From Eretmocerus hayati (lineage: Eukaryota; Arthropoda; Insecta; Hymenoptera; Aphelinidae): a stretch of 64,000 nt of DNA. A model generated the notes under the pieces. It did no database searches. It was not told the DNA's origin and saw only the letters and a list, made by a program, of their open reading frames with translations. Positions 47,710 through 59,424 of this stretch are shown one piece after another (position 1 is the stretch's first letter; every line of letters begins with the position of its first letter). The stretch is taken from positions 174,203,021-174,267,020 of the forward strand of contig CM056741.1 in assembly GCA_029851415.1 (NCBI GenBank), given 5' to 3'. A program made the position numbers and the translations under genes.

Positions 47710-48740
47710 CTGAAACACGAGTACCATCAAACAAGGCTTGACAATTTGTCATCATTACAATAGGGTAAAACGAGACTCTGTGAATATTGTGCACTCAAAT
47801 TTCGTCCCCTCAAGCGAGCATCGCACTTTCAATACACATGAATCATATGGGACCGACTGATGAGCACTTGTTTGGCGCCCAATTGTCTATTTTGCTGATG
47901 TGTGTCAGTTTTTATTCACTTCTCTATCTACGAGGAGGATAATTACAATCCTCAATTATTACTCGTACTAAATCATTTTCTCGATCATATGAATGTATAA
48001 ATTGAGTTAACCAGTGGTAAATGAGTGTTTGATCCTTCGTATTGATTAGATTTTGTGAAATTGATTGCGGTCAGAGAAACAAGCCTGTTACAGTGTTAGA
48101 CCAATGGTTCTTATTTGATTTTAATGGTGTGGATTTTTATTTAGATAATAAATTTATGATAAAGACTGAAATTTGTTCTTAATAATCATATATCATTAAT
48201 CGTTTGTATCACTCCCTTGAGTCTAACAGTGCATGATGCCAATATGTCTACGTAGGCAATTATCTGGGTTCTTTCCTGAATAATTTGAAATCCAATACGC
48301 GTTCACTACGATTGGCTCCTCAGGTCACGCCCACGATTTTCGACTTTTCGACCTGTACCGACCAATATTGTCTCTACAATTATTCCCGAAAAGTACAATT
48401 TATTATACTTGCGATTCTCTTGTTCAAGGACTTAAATAGAGCCCCGAAATGTGTTCATCCCACACTGATGTTACAAAAAGTAGGACCATCATAAAATTAT
48501 CTCGAATCTGATGGAAACTCATCGAATCGGCTCCTCCTTCGTGTCATTTGGAAGTAATAATATCGTAGACAAACTGCGTCTTTGTCTAACAATACACGCA
48601 GATGAGTCTCACTTACTAATTCGATAGCTGATTGAGATGTGAGGGCGAAAAATTGAATTTCGCACCCCGAAGGACTTTTTCGCATAGAATTCTTTCAGCG
48701 TTGCGTAAATCCAAGATCCAGGCTATGTACCGTATGCTTT

Positions 48741-49080
48741 TGTTTGACAAAATGTGAGTCAAAATGAAAGCTCCATGCAAGAAGGGCCCTTTGACGCATA
48801 GTGTGTCAAAATGTTACATTACGATACAAGTATGGAATTACACTTTTTGATAAACTATGAGTAAAAATCGGCTAAGTGTACCAAAATTTTACAACACGAT
48901 ACAAGAGTGTAAGCACTGTTTTCGCAACCTTTGTAATGGATTTTTAGTCTGAGCCGCAGAATCATCACCACCACGTAGAATTGTGCATTCCGATACAGGA
49001 TTGCGAGAAATAGGTTTTACTCCCGTGATGCAAACTAAACTATTTGATAAACTGTGGTTAAAAGTTGATGAACTACTTTT
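48741..49080. repeat. Diverged repeat, about 100-bp unit
   Basis: TTTGATAAACT(A/G)TG(A/G)(G/T)TAAAA-like words occur at 48741, 48846 and 49041. TTACATTACGATACAAG variants occur at about 48813, 48889 and 48984. TTTTTAGTCTGAGCCGCAG near 48942, together with a GATACAAG word, also occurs near 21555-21615, so the family is dispersed. Confidence 0.55.
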
Positions 49081-50491
49081 TTACGTACAGATGTTGGGAA
49101 AAATCATTGTCATTGATCCGACTAGTTTTCGATTTTTCCGAGGATTTTGCGGTAGTTAATAAGAAATTAGAGGATACACCAGCAATGCGTGAGTTGTATT
49201 ACGTGCTTTCCGGCGGAGGAATATTTTGGAAATCAGGTGCGATATTTTCATCCAAGATTTATTTAAATATGTCAACACACGACCAACGAATTGAAAATTG
49301 AGAGTTTATCCACAGTATTTTTCTAATGCTCTTCAGAAGTATTCATGACAAAATGCTGTATCGGTAGACTGCCTCAGCTATGCCGGGGGTTGTTTATTTG
49401 TATGTGTCATTCTCAGACACCGCACTCGCGGTGAAAAGTGCAAGGATAAAAACGTCTACATTTGTATATGCGAGTTCGATTCAGTATATTGTATATATAG
49501 CTTCACATAATAATTTCCGTATGTTTACACGACGTTTCGATTCAAAAATGACTTTTAATTTTGTTTGAAAATTTTCAATATTGCTCCCCAAGGAATGAGA
49601 ATGGTAACATCTCCAATTTGTCCGGAAAATTGATATTTTTCCACAGCTTTGAAATCGATCATTCTTCATTAATTTTTCTATCATTTCTTCTCGTGAAATC
49701 AGTCAACTTTCAACGATGAATATAGAAATTTCAGGATCAGAGAATTGAGTCTGAGATATTTGAATGAGAATGGAAAGACGTTGGCACGCATCTGATTCTT
49801 TCGAGGATGAGCAGAAAGATAAATCTGATTTATACGAAATGGACGTACTTCTCGTGTGATGTTCTCGAAGCAAATCCGGAGGTTGACTACCGCATTAACC
49901 TCTTCTGACCGGCACCTATTTCTCGTCAGTTGGAAAATTAGTTTCCGGTAAATTCTAAGCAAGGGAGCGCCGAAATGTCTTTTTTTTCCCGTACTGCGAC
50001 TAAAGTACGCCTTCAGACCCTCATGGGCGGGGCTAAATGGGCACTATTCAGTACCAGAGATATGAAAAAACAATCGTTACGTAAGAGTTCCGGCTATGTC
50101 TACACTCTCGTCCACACTCCACATATATTGACATCAGGTCGACGAGGAATGAAAATATCAGCGATTGATTATCTAGATCACCGATTTCTGTCTGAAATTC
50201 ATGTTTGATTGATTTTTTCCAATCCAAGAAATATATCATCATTCTTATTCCAAGAATATCATTGTTATAACACAGGCTAAATCAAAATTCTCGACATAGC
50301 TACATTTTATTTTGAATACTTGGGAATGAGATATGAAAGCCAGTCTAACAATTTGCCATAGGTGCAGTTCACCTCTTGTTCACGCTCGTGTTTTCCCAAC
50401 CGAGCCACGCGCTTTTGAGATCCAAAACGGGCGATCGTGCGCTGTAGGTGACCACCGCATGCACTACGCTGTAAGTAGGGACCCTAGCTGT

Positions 50492-50520
50492 AAGCAGTGT
50501 CAAGCAGTGTCAAGCAGTGT
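50492..50520. repeat. Three-copy 10-mer CAAGCAGTGT
   Basis: Three adjacent copies of (C/T)AAGCAGTGT, followed by a zone rich in GCAGTG and GCATGCAG words. No function evident. Confidence 0.8.
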
Positions 50521-51919
50521 TGGGGGACGCGTTATGCAGTGCAGCATGCAGCGTGGGTCTTCTCATAGGTTTAGCTCAGAAACCATAGCTCAGAAGTGGC
50601 AACAGTATGCGAGGAAGTTGTAGAGTTTTCAAAAATGAAGAGTTTGAGAAGTCGTGATCCTAAATCCGAGCAAAATTGAGTAAGTTGTAGCGATTTCAAG
50701 ATTTGGCTTATGCTTTTTACATGAGCGTCGTGGCAGCCGCTCAAGCCACCGGCTCATTCCGATACTTTCGAGTTCTGTAAGTCTTTCAATATTACTCTGA
50801 TTGATGTCTACAATAGCTTAAAATCTTCGTAATCAAATACCCAACAACTTTCTCGCTTATTCTTGGTGGGTTTGAGCCACGGTTTTCTCACAAACAGACG
50901 AAAACCACGTCCGCGCCTAATGCTGCATATGCTATGATCCCCCAATACTCTTCCGTGCAGACGCTTTTGGGAAGTTTGGACGATGTGCGCCGCTAGGCAG
51001 CGCTATATACGCTGAATCACGGAGCGAATATCGCGTATAAAAGCCTCGTGTACACGTGTGTGGACAGACTTTACACGCACGCTCAGGTAACGAGTTGGAG
51101 AAAAAAACGGCAATTCTATACGCTTTTCCTTTTTGCGACCAGTCTTGGGGCAATAGTTGCTCTTGCCTCAAAAACTATACGACGACCTTTCAATCCGATT
51201 CTTAAAACCCATTCCCAAGTAGTGAGAATCATTTTCGGCTTCTTTTGGAAAACAGATTTTACGGCGTGATTGATTTGCACGAAAGAGCAACTAACCATCA
51301 GGTTCTTGGTGTGGAAAGAATGCCATATTCATTTATTTGCGCCAACAAAAGGGATTGTGAAGAATTTTTGGTAACTCTTCAAAACACAGCCCTTAGGACC
51401 GACTCAAAAATGTGTCCACGTATGTGTACACCGGTTAGGGGAGGTTAATCTCGATCTGATTATCATATTGGGATTTTACTATCTCTGAATTCTATGGCAA
51501 GTAGTCCTCATCTCTAGTATGATTTCACACATTCGCAAAGATGTGCACTTGGCAACACATTGAAAATATCATCTAAGTCTGACAGAGTTGGATCAATATG
51601 TACATACATCATCATTCTATTGTTCGATGACCGTTCGTAATCCAAAATTTGAGAATTTCGTATACCATTGTGTAAGACGAGGCTGGATGAGGAGGAATTC
51701 TTCGCAGAATTCGTTGGATGGAAATGTTTGAAAACCCTTTTGGAGGCAAGTTCAAACCTCGGGGAGTATTTTTGAGCCAACCGATTGCTCGATTGTATAG
51801 ATTGAAAATTCAAGAAACCATTCCACATTTGGTACTTTTCAGATAAAGAATTCAAATGTTTACCCTTGCCTTCATTATACTTGAAAAGGAATTACAAAGT
51901 CAGTTATACCATATATGTA

Positions 51920-52757
51920 AGGTAAGTGTACCCAACTTGCCCCTGTTAAGCCATTTTCTTAATAACTCTAGCCCATCTCAATATTTTCCAACGTACCTAA
52001 ACTCACTTGTCTCAAGACCTTTAAAATGACTTAAAGTACATCCAATTTGGACTCACTAGAGCCAAACTGTTTTAATTCTCCCAGATGGTGAGTTTTGAGG
52101 GGTTACAAAGGTATTTACCCAACTAGCCCCCATCATTTAAAACAATGTAAATCGTCGATAAAGTGCATAAAATCGCTTTGATCTGTTTGGATCACGGTGT
52201 GGCGGCATTTGTAACTTTTAGCTGTCCCAAAACACTGTTTCCGACCTATTTTGATGCAGTGAACACGTTCTGAGTAGCAAAAAAGCCCCACTGCGCAGTG
52301 CGCACGCCTTTCCGAGATAACCATGTGGGGTGGGGGCATGCTGGGTATTCTTCGATGTCGGCCTTCTTGTTTCTTAAATAATCTCCGTCTTTTGCACATA
52401 AAATGGCTCCAGATCAGAGTTTTGCATATCTGAAGAGCGGATTTTGAAGGTCTTGAGACAAGGAATCGAATGCACTAAGATACGTAGAGATTGGTCGGAT
52501 GAAAATAAATTTGCACCGGTTTTAGTGGACGCGATTTCCTCGGTCATTTCTTAGTCGTGCAAATGCGAAAAATGGAAAAATCACTTTAAATTTCCTGGAG
52601 AACGCAGGAACGATTCGGGGTCGATGCAAACTACGTATTTTCTCATATTTCAATATAACAAACGTGAAAAAAATATGCGGCAAGGTCCACGAGTGCCCAT
52701 TTCTGAGATCGGCACAATAGGGGGTTGGGTACAGAGGCAAGTTGGGTACACTTACCT
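51920..52757. mobile_element. TA-flanked element with AGGTAAGTG ends, copy 2
   Basis: 838 bp with the same inverted ends AGGTAAGTGTACCCAACTTG as copy 1 at 23173, and TA on both sides (51918-51919, 52758-52759). The interior is colinear with copy 1, including CTGGAGAACGCAGGAA and GATTCGGGGTCGA, with a shortened left part. No transposase. Confidence 0.85.
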
Positions 52758-52774
52758 TATATACTGGCAATGCT

Positions 52775-52897
52775 AACGTTTTTGCTTACAGCTCTGGGCA
52801 AAAGACCCATTTGACGGAGTTACTCTGGATTTCTCATGTTCTAGGTGGTACGAAAAAATTTTGGTGAGATTCGGTGACCTCTCCGGACTCCCTTTGT
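52775..52897. mobile_element. Half copy of the CAAGGGGAGTCCG foldback MITE
   Basis: Contains AGCTCTG..CCCATTTGAC(A/G)GAGTT, TTCTAGGTGGTACGA, TTTTGGTGAGATT and ends CGGACTCCCTTTG. It matches the right half of the MITE nested in Tigger (45978-46306). The left half is missing, next to the end of the TA-flanked element. Confidence 0.75.
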
Positions 52898-53036
52898 GAG
52901 CCATTTCGAAAATTTAGACAGGTAATGTAAAGTATCTAAACTAATCTATCTATTGTCGAATACAATTCAATATATCATCTGTGCGAAGTTCATGAAAAAC
53001 TTCTCTCTGATACCCTAAATCAATCATCAATGATTA

Positions 53037-53621
53037 CACCGGCACACAAAAAAAAAGTATCTGTACTTTTGACTAGATCTACTTTTCTTTATGTATTTTG
53101 GCACACTGAATCCGAATCCGAGGTCGGTTAGGCCCGTTCTTATCTTTATTTCGAGAAAATAGTGAAAAATTCGGTCGAAATCGTGGAAATAGCGCAGAAT
53201 AGCACGATTTTCTCAAGAACAAGATAGGAACGGGCCTAACCAACCTCGGATTCGGATTCAGCGTGCCAAAATACAGAAAGAAAAGTAGGTCTGGTCAGAA
53301 GTACAGATACTTTTTTTTGGTCGCCTATATTTTACACCGGCAAACAAAACAAAAGAAAAAGTATCTGTACTTTTGACCAGAATTACTTTTCTTCATGTAT
53401 TTTGGCACGCTGAATCCGAATCCGAGGTCAGTTTGGCCCGGTTACCTCTTGTTTTCGAGAAAATCGTGCTATTCTGCGCTATTTTCATATTTTCCACGAT
53501 TTTCTCGAAAACAAGATAGGAACGAGCTTAACCGACCTCGGAATTCGGATTCAGCGTGCCAAATATACAAAGAAAAATAGGTCTGGTCAAAAGTACAAAT
53601 ACTTTTTTTTGCGTGCTGGTG
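53037..53621. mobile_element. Two adjacent PIF/Harbinger-like foldback MITEs
   Basis: Two palindromic units (53037-about 53331 and 53335-53621) stand head to tail. Each begins CACCGGCA(C/A)(A/G)CAAA and contains AAGTATCTGTACTTTTGAC, TGAATCCGAATCCGAGGT and the inverse. The whole is flanked by TTA (53034-53036, 53622-53624), and TTA also precedes the second unit at 53332. TTA duplications fit PIF/Harbinger. The frames inside are mirror frames, not genes. Confidence 0.82.
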
Positions 53622-54369
53622 TTATCCACAGCCATCGTTATTGAGCTACGGAAGCATTCCAGGGGCCTCCGACTAATCAAGAAGATTTAAAAGCCGAGCG
53701 AGCGGCAGTGAGAAAGGCAAAAACGCTAGTAGTCGGTAAATCTTTGAGAAGAATATGACAATTTCCATGAAATGTAACTAAGTCATATTGCAGGAGCGTA
53801 TGACAAGGTTCTCCTATAAAAGATCATCCAATAGGTCCAGCTCAAGCTCAGGTTTGAGAGGTCGAGTAAAAGCCTCAAGGCAATCTCATCTAGATATTCT
53901 GTTATATATGCTTAAGAGCTTGGGAAATGTAATTACTCTCGTATACAAAGGGTACATTATGAACATTCCCCCAGACTCTCAAATGTTCTCTCGCAGGATT
54001 TCAAATATGCATAGAATCCTTTGACTCACATATTGGTCCTGATACTGTTTACAGTTTTCTAGAGTGGACAAAAGGTATTTTCCTGAAACCAATCATGGAT
54101 TCAATTTCTGTTTGGATAATCAACATCTCAAGAATTCAATTTTTCATCGTTCAGAAACACTCTCATAGTTATCAAACCAGCTTCTCTAACTGAATCAATT
54201 CCTCATTACTAGATACAATACTGCAATATGTGTTGATCATACTGGACGAATAATAGTCATGCCGTACGTCAAGAAGTGTGGATTATAATTAAGAATGAGA
54301 TTACATGAGATCGCATAGAATAGAATGAGATTCCTTAAGGGTAATATGAATATTTAGTGATGGATTCAC

Positions 54370-54505
54370 CTGCAAAGGCCAACTGTTTGACGAAAAAGTT
54401 CATCCGTGATTTTCTTCTTTTTCCAAACAGCAAATTTGCAAGAACTGCTGTGTTACCAGCTACAATGACCACGAACATCAGCCACAAAACGGTGAACTGC
54501 TCAGT
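54370..54505 (-). CDS. CCAPR: CCAP receptor exon: TM1
   Basis: 136 nt giving residues 1-45 plus one base. It begins TEQFTVLW, the usual start of TM1 in CCAP receptors, and continues through a hydrophobic helix with the GN pair of helix 1. It ends in the first intracellular loop ([16 protein letters not shown]). Acceptor TTTGTTCACAG and donor G|GTGAAT flank it. The acceptor is followed in phase 0, so the missing upstream exon should end on a complete codon. It is the most 5' exon that could be identified. Confidence 0.9.
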
Positions 54506-55049
54506 CTGTGAACAAAATACCAGAATGATGGAATCAGAGTACATTTTTTAAACTCTATAATCTGAAACTTTTATTATAACATCATTGATGGGCGCGGATA
54601 ACTGATATATAGGGAGCTTGCAAGGAAAATATTTCCCATTTCCATCGATAGATTACATCAGAATAAGCAGTTTCAATACAGTATTTTATTTCACGCCCTT
54701 CTATTCATTTATTGATATTAAAATTCGCCCGCGGAAGGCCCCCGACTCAAATCGATGTCACGTGACTCCTACTCTCTTAACTTAACTTTCCTTTGCGAGT
54801 GAGATCTCACTCGGAGCTCGGATCGAAATCGTGGCGACTCGGATTCGAGTAACTTTCACTGAGAAACTTTTTTTCTTGTAAAATTATTACAAGAGTGAAT
54901 CTTACATTTTTTCGGTAAACGGTCATTGCTTCTATCTTAAGGGCATGCGGTAACCGTGCAGCACGGCCGTAAAGTTCCATTCGCCATTTATGTGAAAATT
55001 TTAATGGTACAAAGTTCGAGATGAGTTGTCTAGTTTTTGTTTCTGTCCG

Positions 55050-55255
55050 ACTTATACTTGAAAACTCAATGTTCAGCCCAAATCATTAGATTATTGCAGA
55101 AAAGTGAGAACGTAATCTTGCATTCCGAATTTTCGTCTCGCCAAATATCAAACTCTCCGAAACTCTCCAAAATCCTGCATTCCAAAATTTTGGCTTCCCA
55201 CATTTTTGACTTTCCGAATTTCTGGCTTTCCGAAATTTTCAACTCACTCAGAACA
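55050..55255. repeat. Degenerate short repeat with TTCCGAATTTT words
   Basis: Words such as CATTCCGAATTTTCG, CTCTCCGAAACTCTCC, CATTCCAAAATTTTGG and CTTTCCGAATTTCTGG follow each other at irregular 12-20 bp steps. An old microsatellite-like expansion; unit and copy number cannot be fixed. Confidence 0.5.
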
Positions 55256-55294
55256 ACTGGGGGTTTGGTACATCCTAACCTATAATATACACAC

Positions 55295-55440
55295 ATTTTC
55301 GTTCCAACTCTCCTCGAATTCTTTTGCGATTTGGGCTAAATACGACGAGTTAGGCCATACAAGTTAGATAATAACTTGAATGGCCTATCTCGTCGTTCAT
55401 CCCAAATCGCACGAGAATTCGAGGGGAATTGAAACAAAAT
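55295..55440. mobile_element. Foldback MITE, about 65-bp arms
   Basis: ATTTTCGTTCCAACTCTCCT..CGAATTC pairs with the inverse ending CGAGGGGAATTGAAACAAAAT. Inner words GCGATTTGGG, ACGACGAG and AGGCCAT(A/T)CAAGTTA also pair. The loop is about 8 bp. No clear target duplication. Confidence 0.85.
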
Positions 55441-56235
55441 TCAGCTTGCACAGCTACCGCAGGATTTTTTGATAATTTGTAAGCCGTATAATATAATATT
55501 ATTTTGCTGCATATTTTTCAAACTTATGGAAAAGCATATTGACATTTTTTTACTCAGCTTCTTTTTTCCAAAAATAACAAAAATCTACCACTTTATTCCA
55601 CTTTGTGAGCTACGTATTGATCATTGTTCCATCAGTGACGAACGTGCGGCAAAACATAACCTCAAATCTAATTGGAACCTCTCACTCTTCTATCCGAGTG
55701 AAAAATGTCACTTGGAATCCGAGTGGAACGGGTATTCGCGATATTCACTCTCATGCGAGCGAGAATCCATCTCACTAGGATGAGAGTACGTCATTAGGGT
55801 AGCCACCGATACTCACATACAAACTCGGACGCGTTGGTGTTGCGTACGTCGTACGTGTGACGGCCATTTACCAACGCAAAAATAACAAATCGGACCCGGC
55901 CTACTTGGTGCTCAAAACAGTTTTTTAAACAAATTGAGGATCAATTTCCCTCACGAACAGTTGGTCCTGGCCATTTTGTACAGCCGAGGTGGAGTGCCCC
56001 CTCCAACCCTTTTTTATGCTTAAGTCGCCCCCCCCCCCAACTCATCGAACCTGATGGGAGATCCATGTGTTCTGAGACGTAAACTGAGTTTATTGTTGTT
56101 ATAAATCATAATAACTTTGAACAATTGACAAAAATTACTTTTGCTAAATCCATCCACAAATGCATATTAACGAAACACTACTTAACAAGCTAAACCACTT
56201 GAATTTTCATCGAGAGCGTGTGCATATATATCTTA

Positions 56236-56440
56236 CAGTAAATGCCCGAAATTAGTCAATCCTGGGATTGACTAGTCACTACTGACATTGACTGGGCCCA
56301 TCAGTCAATTTCAGACATTATCTAGTCAATGTTCGAATTGACTAAAAGAGGTAGTCAATGTTGTAGTCAGTGAAGATAGAATTCGGGCATTGACAATATA
56401 CTAATCTTAGGATTGACTGACACGCCTCCCTAAGTGCCCG
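56236..56440. repeat. Cluster of AGTCAAT/ATTGACT words inside TGCCCGAA ends
   Basis: About ten AGTCAAT or ATTGACT heptamers alternate in orientation between TGCCCGAAATTAG at 56243 and AATTCGGGCATTGAC at about 56387. This looks like a small foldback element with internal inverted words. Non-coding. Confidence 0.55.
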
Positions 56441-56555
56441 AAGTTGATTTATGATCGATAATAAGGTATATTATCTATTAAAAATCTCTAAATTTGTTGC
56501 CAATACATATTTCTATGCATCAAAATCCGAGGATCCTTCCACCAAGCAGATAATC

Positions 56556-57599
56556 AAGTTAAGTGAGCCCAACTTGCTTCTGTACCCAATATGCCCTCAT
56601 ATACCGATCTCAGAACTGAGCACTTATTGACCTTCGCGAAATCTTTGCGATTGTTATGTTGAAATATGAGAAAATCGATGATTTAGACCAGCCCCGGGAT
56701 CGCTTGTAACTCGGGTGCAAAACACCGTAGAGTAATGTATAAAGGAACTATTTTGAAGGTCTTGAAAAGAGCTACAGCATCCCGTAAGAATTTTAACGCT
56801 ATTGTAATTTCCCGATAAATGATCAATGATTGATTGAAATGATGAATTTTTCACTTTTCGGAGCCAATCAAGAACATGAGTTTTGGGCTGAAAAAATTTT
56901 TGGAAGACATGAATTGATAGCTTTTTTTCTCATCTTTTGAATGCTCCTTGTAAAATTACCGTAGACCCAAAGACGTCCGAGTAATCGCTGTTTTACTGAA
57001 AGTACGCGCGTTCCATTAATTTCAACGGGTACTGTAGCCTTTATATCTCTCTTAGTATGAGGTTTGTCATAACTTTCTAATGATGAGGCTATTTTCCGAG
57101 AGGAATCTTCGTTCACCAAAACAGCCCCTACTTGGGACAAAAACAAACTAGAATAACTTTCGAGGATGGATTTGAGAGCTCCTAAATAGTACTTCGTGTA
57201 ACCATGACTTTTATCCTGATAGATTGATTTCCGTAGAATCAGCAGGGGATCAAAGATTCACGTAAAATCGTGAAAAATCGCCTCTTCCTAGCTGGTTCAG
57301 CGCGAAACTGCAGGGATTGAGCAAGAAGTGCATTAATACGTCTAAAAGTGTGTAGAAAAAGCTTCAGAATGAGCTAAGGTAAAGTCCATTCCAAGTAACT
57401 AGCTGCCACGTATCGAGCTAAGAAGGTTGAAAAATTATATTATAGGCGATATATCTTTTTGACCGGTAGTGTACCTCGACTCGTTATATAGGAATTGGAA
57501 AAGGCTTCAAAATGAGCTAAGTTACGTTAGAAAGTATTGAAGTAGACTAGAGTTGTTGGAAAAATGCCTAGATGAGGACAAGTTGGGTACACTTGCCTG
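56556..57599. mobile_element. TA-flanked element, diverged relative (copy 3, inverted)
   Basis: Starts (A)AGTTAAGTGAGCCCAACTTG and ends CAAGTTGGGTACACTTGCCT. After the left end comes GTACCCAATATGCCCTCATA and CCGATCTCAGAA, which match the reversed right end of copy 1, so the copy is inverted. Longer than copies 1 and 2, and more decayed. The minus-strand frame 56868-57146 lies inside; it is protein-like in composition but not recognised. Confidence 0.65.
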
Positions 57600-57647
57600 A
57601 TATGACAAATAAATTAACAGGACTCATAGAATCATTGTCATATCGCC

Positions 57648-58040
57648 GCCTCTTACGAAGATTAACATATCCGCTACCGTCCACGAAGACTAACAGGGGC
57701 GCTGAAGATTAGCATTTGCTTGTTATGGCCACGAAAATTAACACTTACTGTGTACGCCACGAAGATCAACACTTACGCTTCAGCGCCACGAAGATTATCT
57801 CTTACTGCTTAAGACCACGAAGAGTAACACTTACTCCTCGAACTCCACGAAGATGAACACATTCGCGCGTTTTTTTCTCGAAGGGACGGAAACTGTAAGT
57901 ATCCCGTCTCAAGGTCACGAAAAGTAACACATTCTTCTTAGCGGCACGAAAATTAACGCATTCGCATACTTCATTGTTGAAGGGACGGAGATCATGAGTG
58001 CTTCGTCTTAAGCCCACGAAAAATAACACATTTTCCTCAA
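57648..58040 (+). repeat. Left tandem-repeat arm of the foldback element
   Basis: CCACGAA-type unit starts were read at 57681, 57729, 57757, 57786, 57815, 57845, 57915, 57943 and about 58013. The basic step is 28-30 bp, with a longer step of about 70 bp where a GGGACGGA spacer intervenes. Confidence 0.85.
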
Positions 58041-59424
58041 CCGCTCGGAGACGAATTCTGGGAGGAACGCTCGTTCAGACAAAATTCTTTCACTAATCGA
58101 ATTTGTCAATTCATAAAGAGTTTGATTTTTATGAAAATTCTTTTTGAGAGTATCTAGTTTTCAATCTCTGGGCTACTTTCACATAAAGAATGTAAATTTC
58201 TTCCATTTTGGGTAGTATTTTAAGTATGAGGATTCCGAAAACCGTGGGCTAGGCTTGGGATTAGTTGTTTTGATAATGGAATGATGCAAAACGGAAATCA
58301 TCGCTGTGGCCACCCAGTATAACGCTCGGAATTAAGGTGGAAGGGAAGTCGGTTTTCATTGGTCAGTTATTGCTGGGAAATATTGTGAAAGACGAGCTCG
58401 TTTCATCCCTGAAGAATCAGGGAAGGAGATCTGCTTATGCCTTGGATCCCGGGGTCCTCCTTGAATCTTTGATTTTTGAAATTCATCTTATTAATCTCGT
58501 TTTTTGTAGAAGCGTTGGCGCTTCCGATGAAGAGTCATTATCGATATCCACATTACAAATTTGATTCTGAAGATGTTGACGTTCTCCATGAGCAACTGAC
58601 CGAAAATTAGGAAAATATTTATTTCTCTTAACGCCTTGTTTTCCTATCTCAATTGATATGAGATGAAAAATGTCATATGCAGAAAATGATCCTGAACATT
58701 TTTCTGTATTTTAAGAGCTGATAGCTATTTTTTGCAAATCCACTCCTTAGGCGATTGAAAATGCGTGCGTCAGAATTTGGATTGTTGGAATCCATTCCAT
58801 TGGAGATGAGTTGAGAGAACGTTGCTCTCAAATCATCACTTGTCCAAGTCAATATTGTCTATTGGAACCAAAGGCACAACGTTCAAATTATCAATGAATC
58901 TCGTAAGCGTCTGGAGGTGAATCGAAGGCACTGGAGTGCAGAAAGTATTTGGCGTAGTGCCTTTGAAGTGCCCCTTCCCCACTCGGCTAGAGCAAGACTA
59001 TTGTCGCTTAGTCGCTCTGATATTAAAAGCCACGGGTATCCATCTTGTTCATCGTCCCGTCCTGGAGATATTGTCCCCTCGTTGCTCTTGGAAGAATTGA
59101 TTCCTGTGCATCAGAATAGCCCGACCTCGCATCAATGCATATTAATACTATTGCAAGAATTAGAGGAGTCAGGCTCCAGAGGACGTCAAGAGAATTGGAA
59201 TCATTCGATTGACAGAAGATGAAATTTCAATTCCGGGGACAAATATTGAGAGTAACAAAATGTGTTGGAAAAACCAATATACTTTCTTGTTTTTCACTTT
59301 CTTACGCACAAATAACATCCATGATCTTATAATCAACTCCATCACCCATGACCCATAAACACTCTGCCGCGAATATCACTTCCCATCTCGTTAAGACGAA
59401 TTTGCTATACATCGTCACGTCAAA

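Larger units (their letters stand above)
47710..54369 (-). other. CCAPR: Intron 1 of the visible gene (6.7 kb)
   Basis: Runs from donor GTGAAT at 54369 to acceptor GTTTCAG at 47710. Nothing recognisable was seen in 47710-48740, 49090-51917 (except a three-copy 10-mer near 50492) and 53625-54369. The frame at 50333-50623 is Cys- and Arg-rich but shows no family motif. Confidence 0.75.
2929..54505 (-). other. CCAPR: CCAP receptor-like neuropeptide GPCR gene (six 3' coding exons)
   Basis: Six minus-strand exons join in phase to give 358 residues, counted here from the first visible codon (TEQF). TM1 is followed by TM2-TM3 with a disulfide Cys at 73 and DRY at 97-99. TM4 has Trp123. The second extracellular loop has Cys148, TM5 has Pro173, TM6 has CWSP at 233-236, and TM7 has NPIIY at 273-277. 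A 69-residue Ser/Thr-rich tail ends the protein. The family signatures are the stretch after DRY ([10 protein letters not shown]), the basic third loop ([16 protein letters not shown]) and APLNSAANP in TM7. These match arthropod receptors for crustacean cardioactive peptide, related to vertebrate NPSR. Such receptors sit in the plasma membrane and act in ecdysis and cardiac or gut control (family knowledge). The N-terminal exon, start codon and promoter were not found. Vasopressin- or corazonin-type receptors are less likely given these signatures. Confidence 0.93.

Noticed and set aside
50333..50623. Cys/Arg-rich 96-codon frame, at first sight like a zinc-binding protein
   Set aside because: Cys spacing fits no known finger, and part of the frame is a simple 10-mer repeat.
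57648..58040. Regular 29-bp repeats considered as a CRISPR-like array
   Set aside because: There are no unique spacers. The units are contiguous and diverged, mirrored in the other arm of a transposon-like element, and the DNA is eukaryotic.
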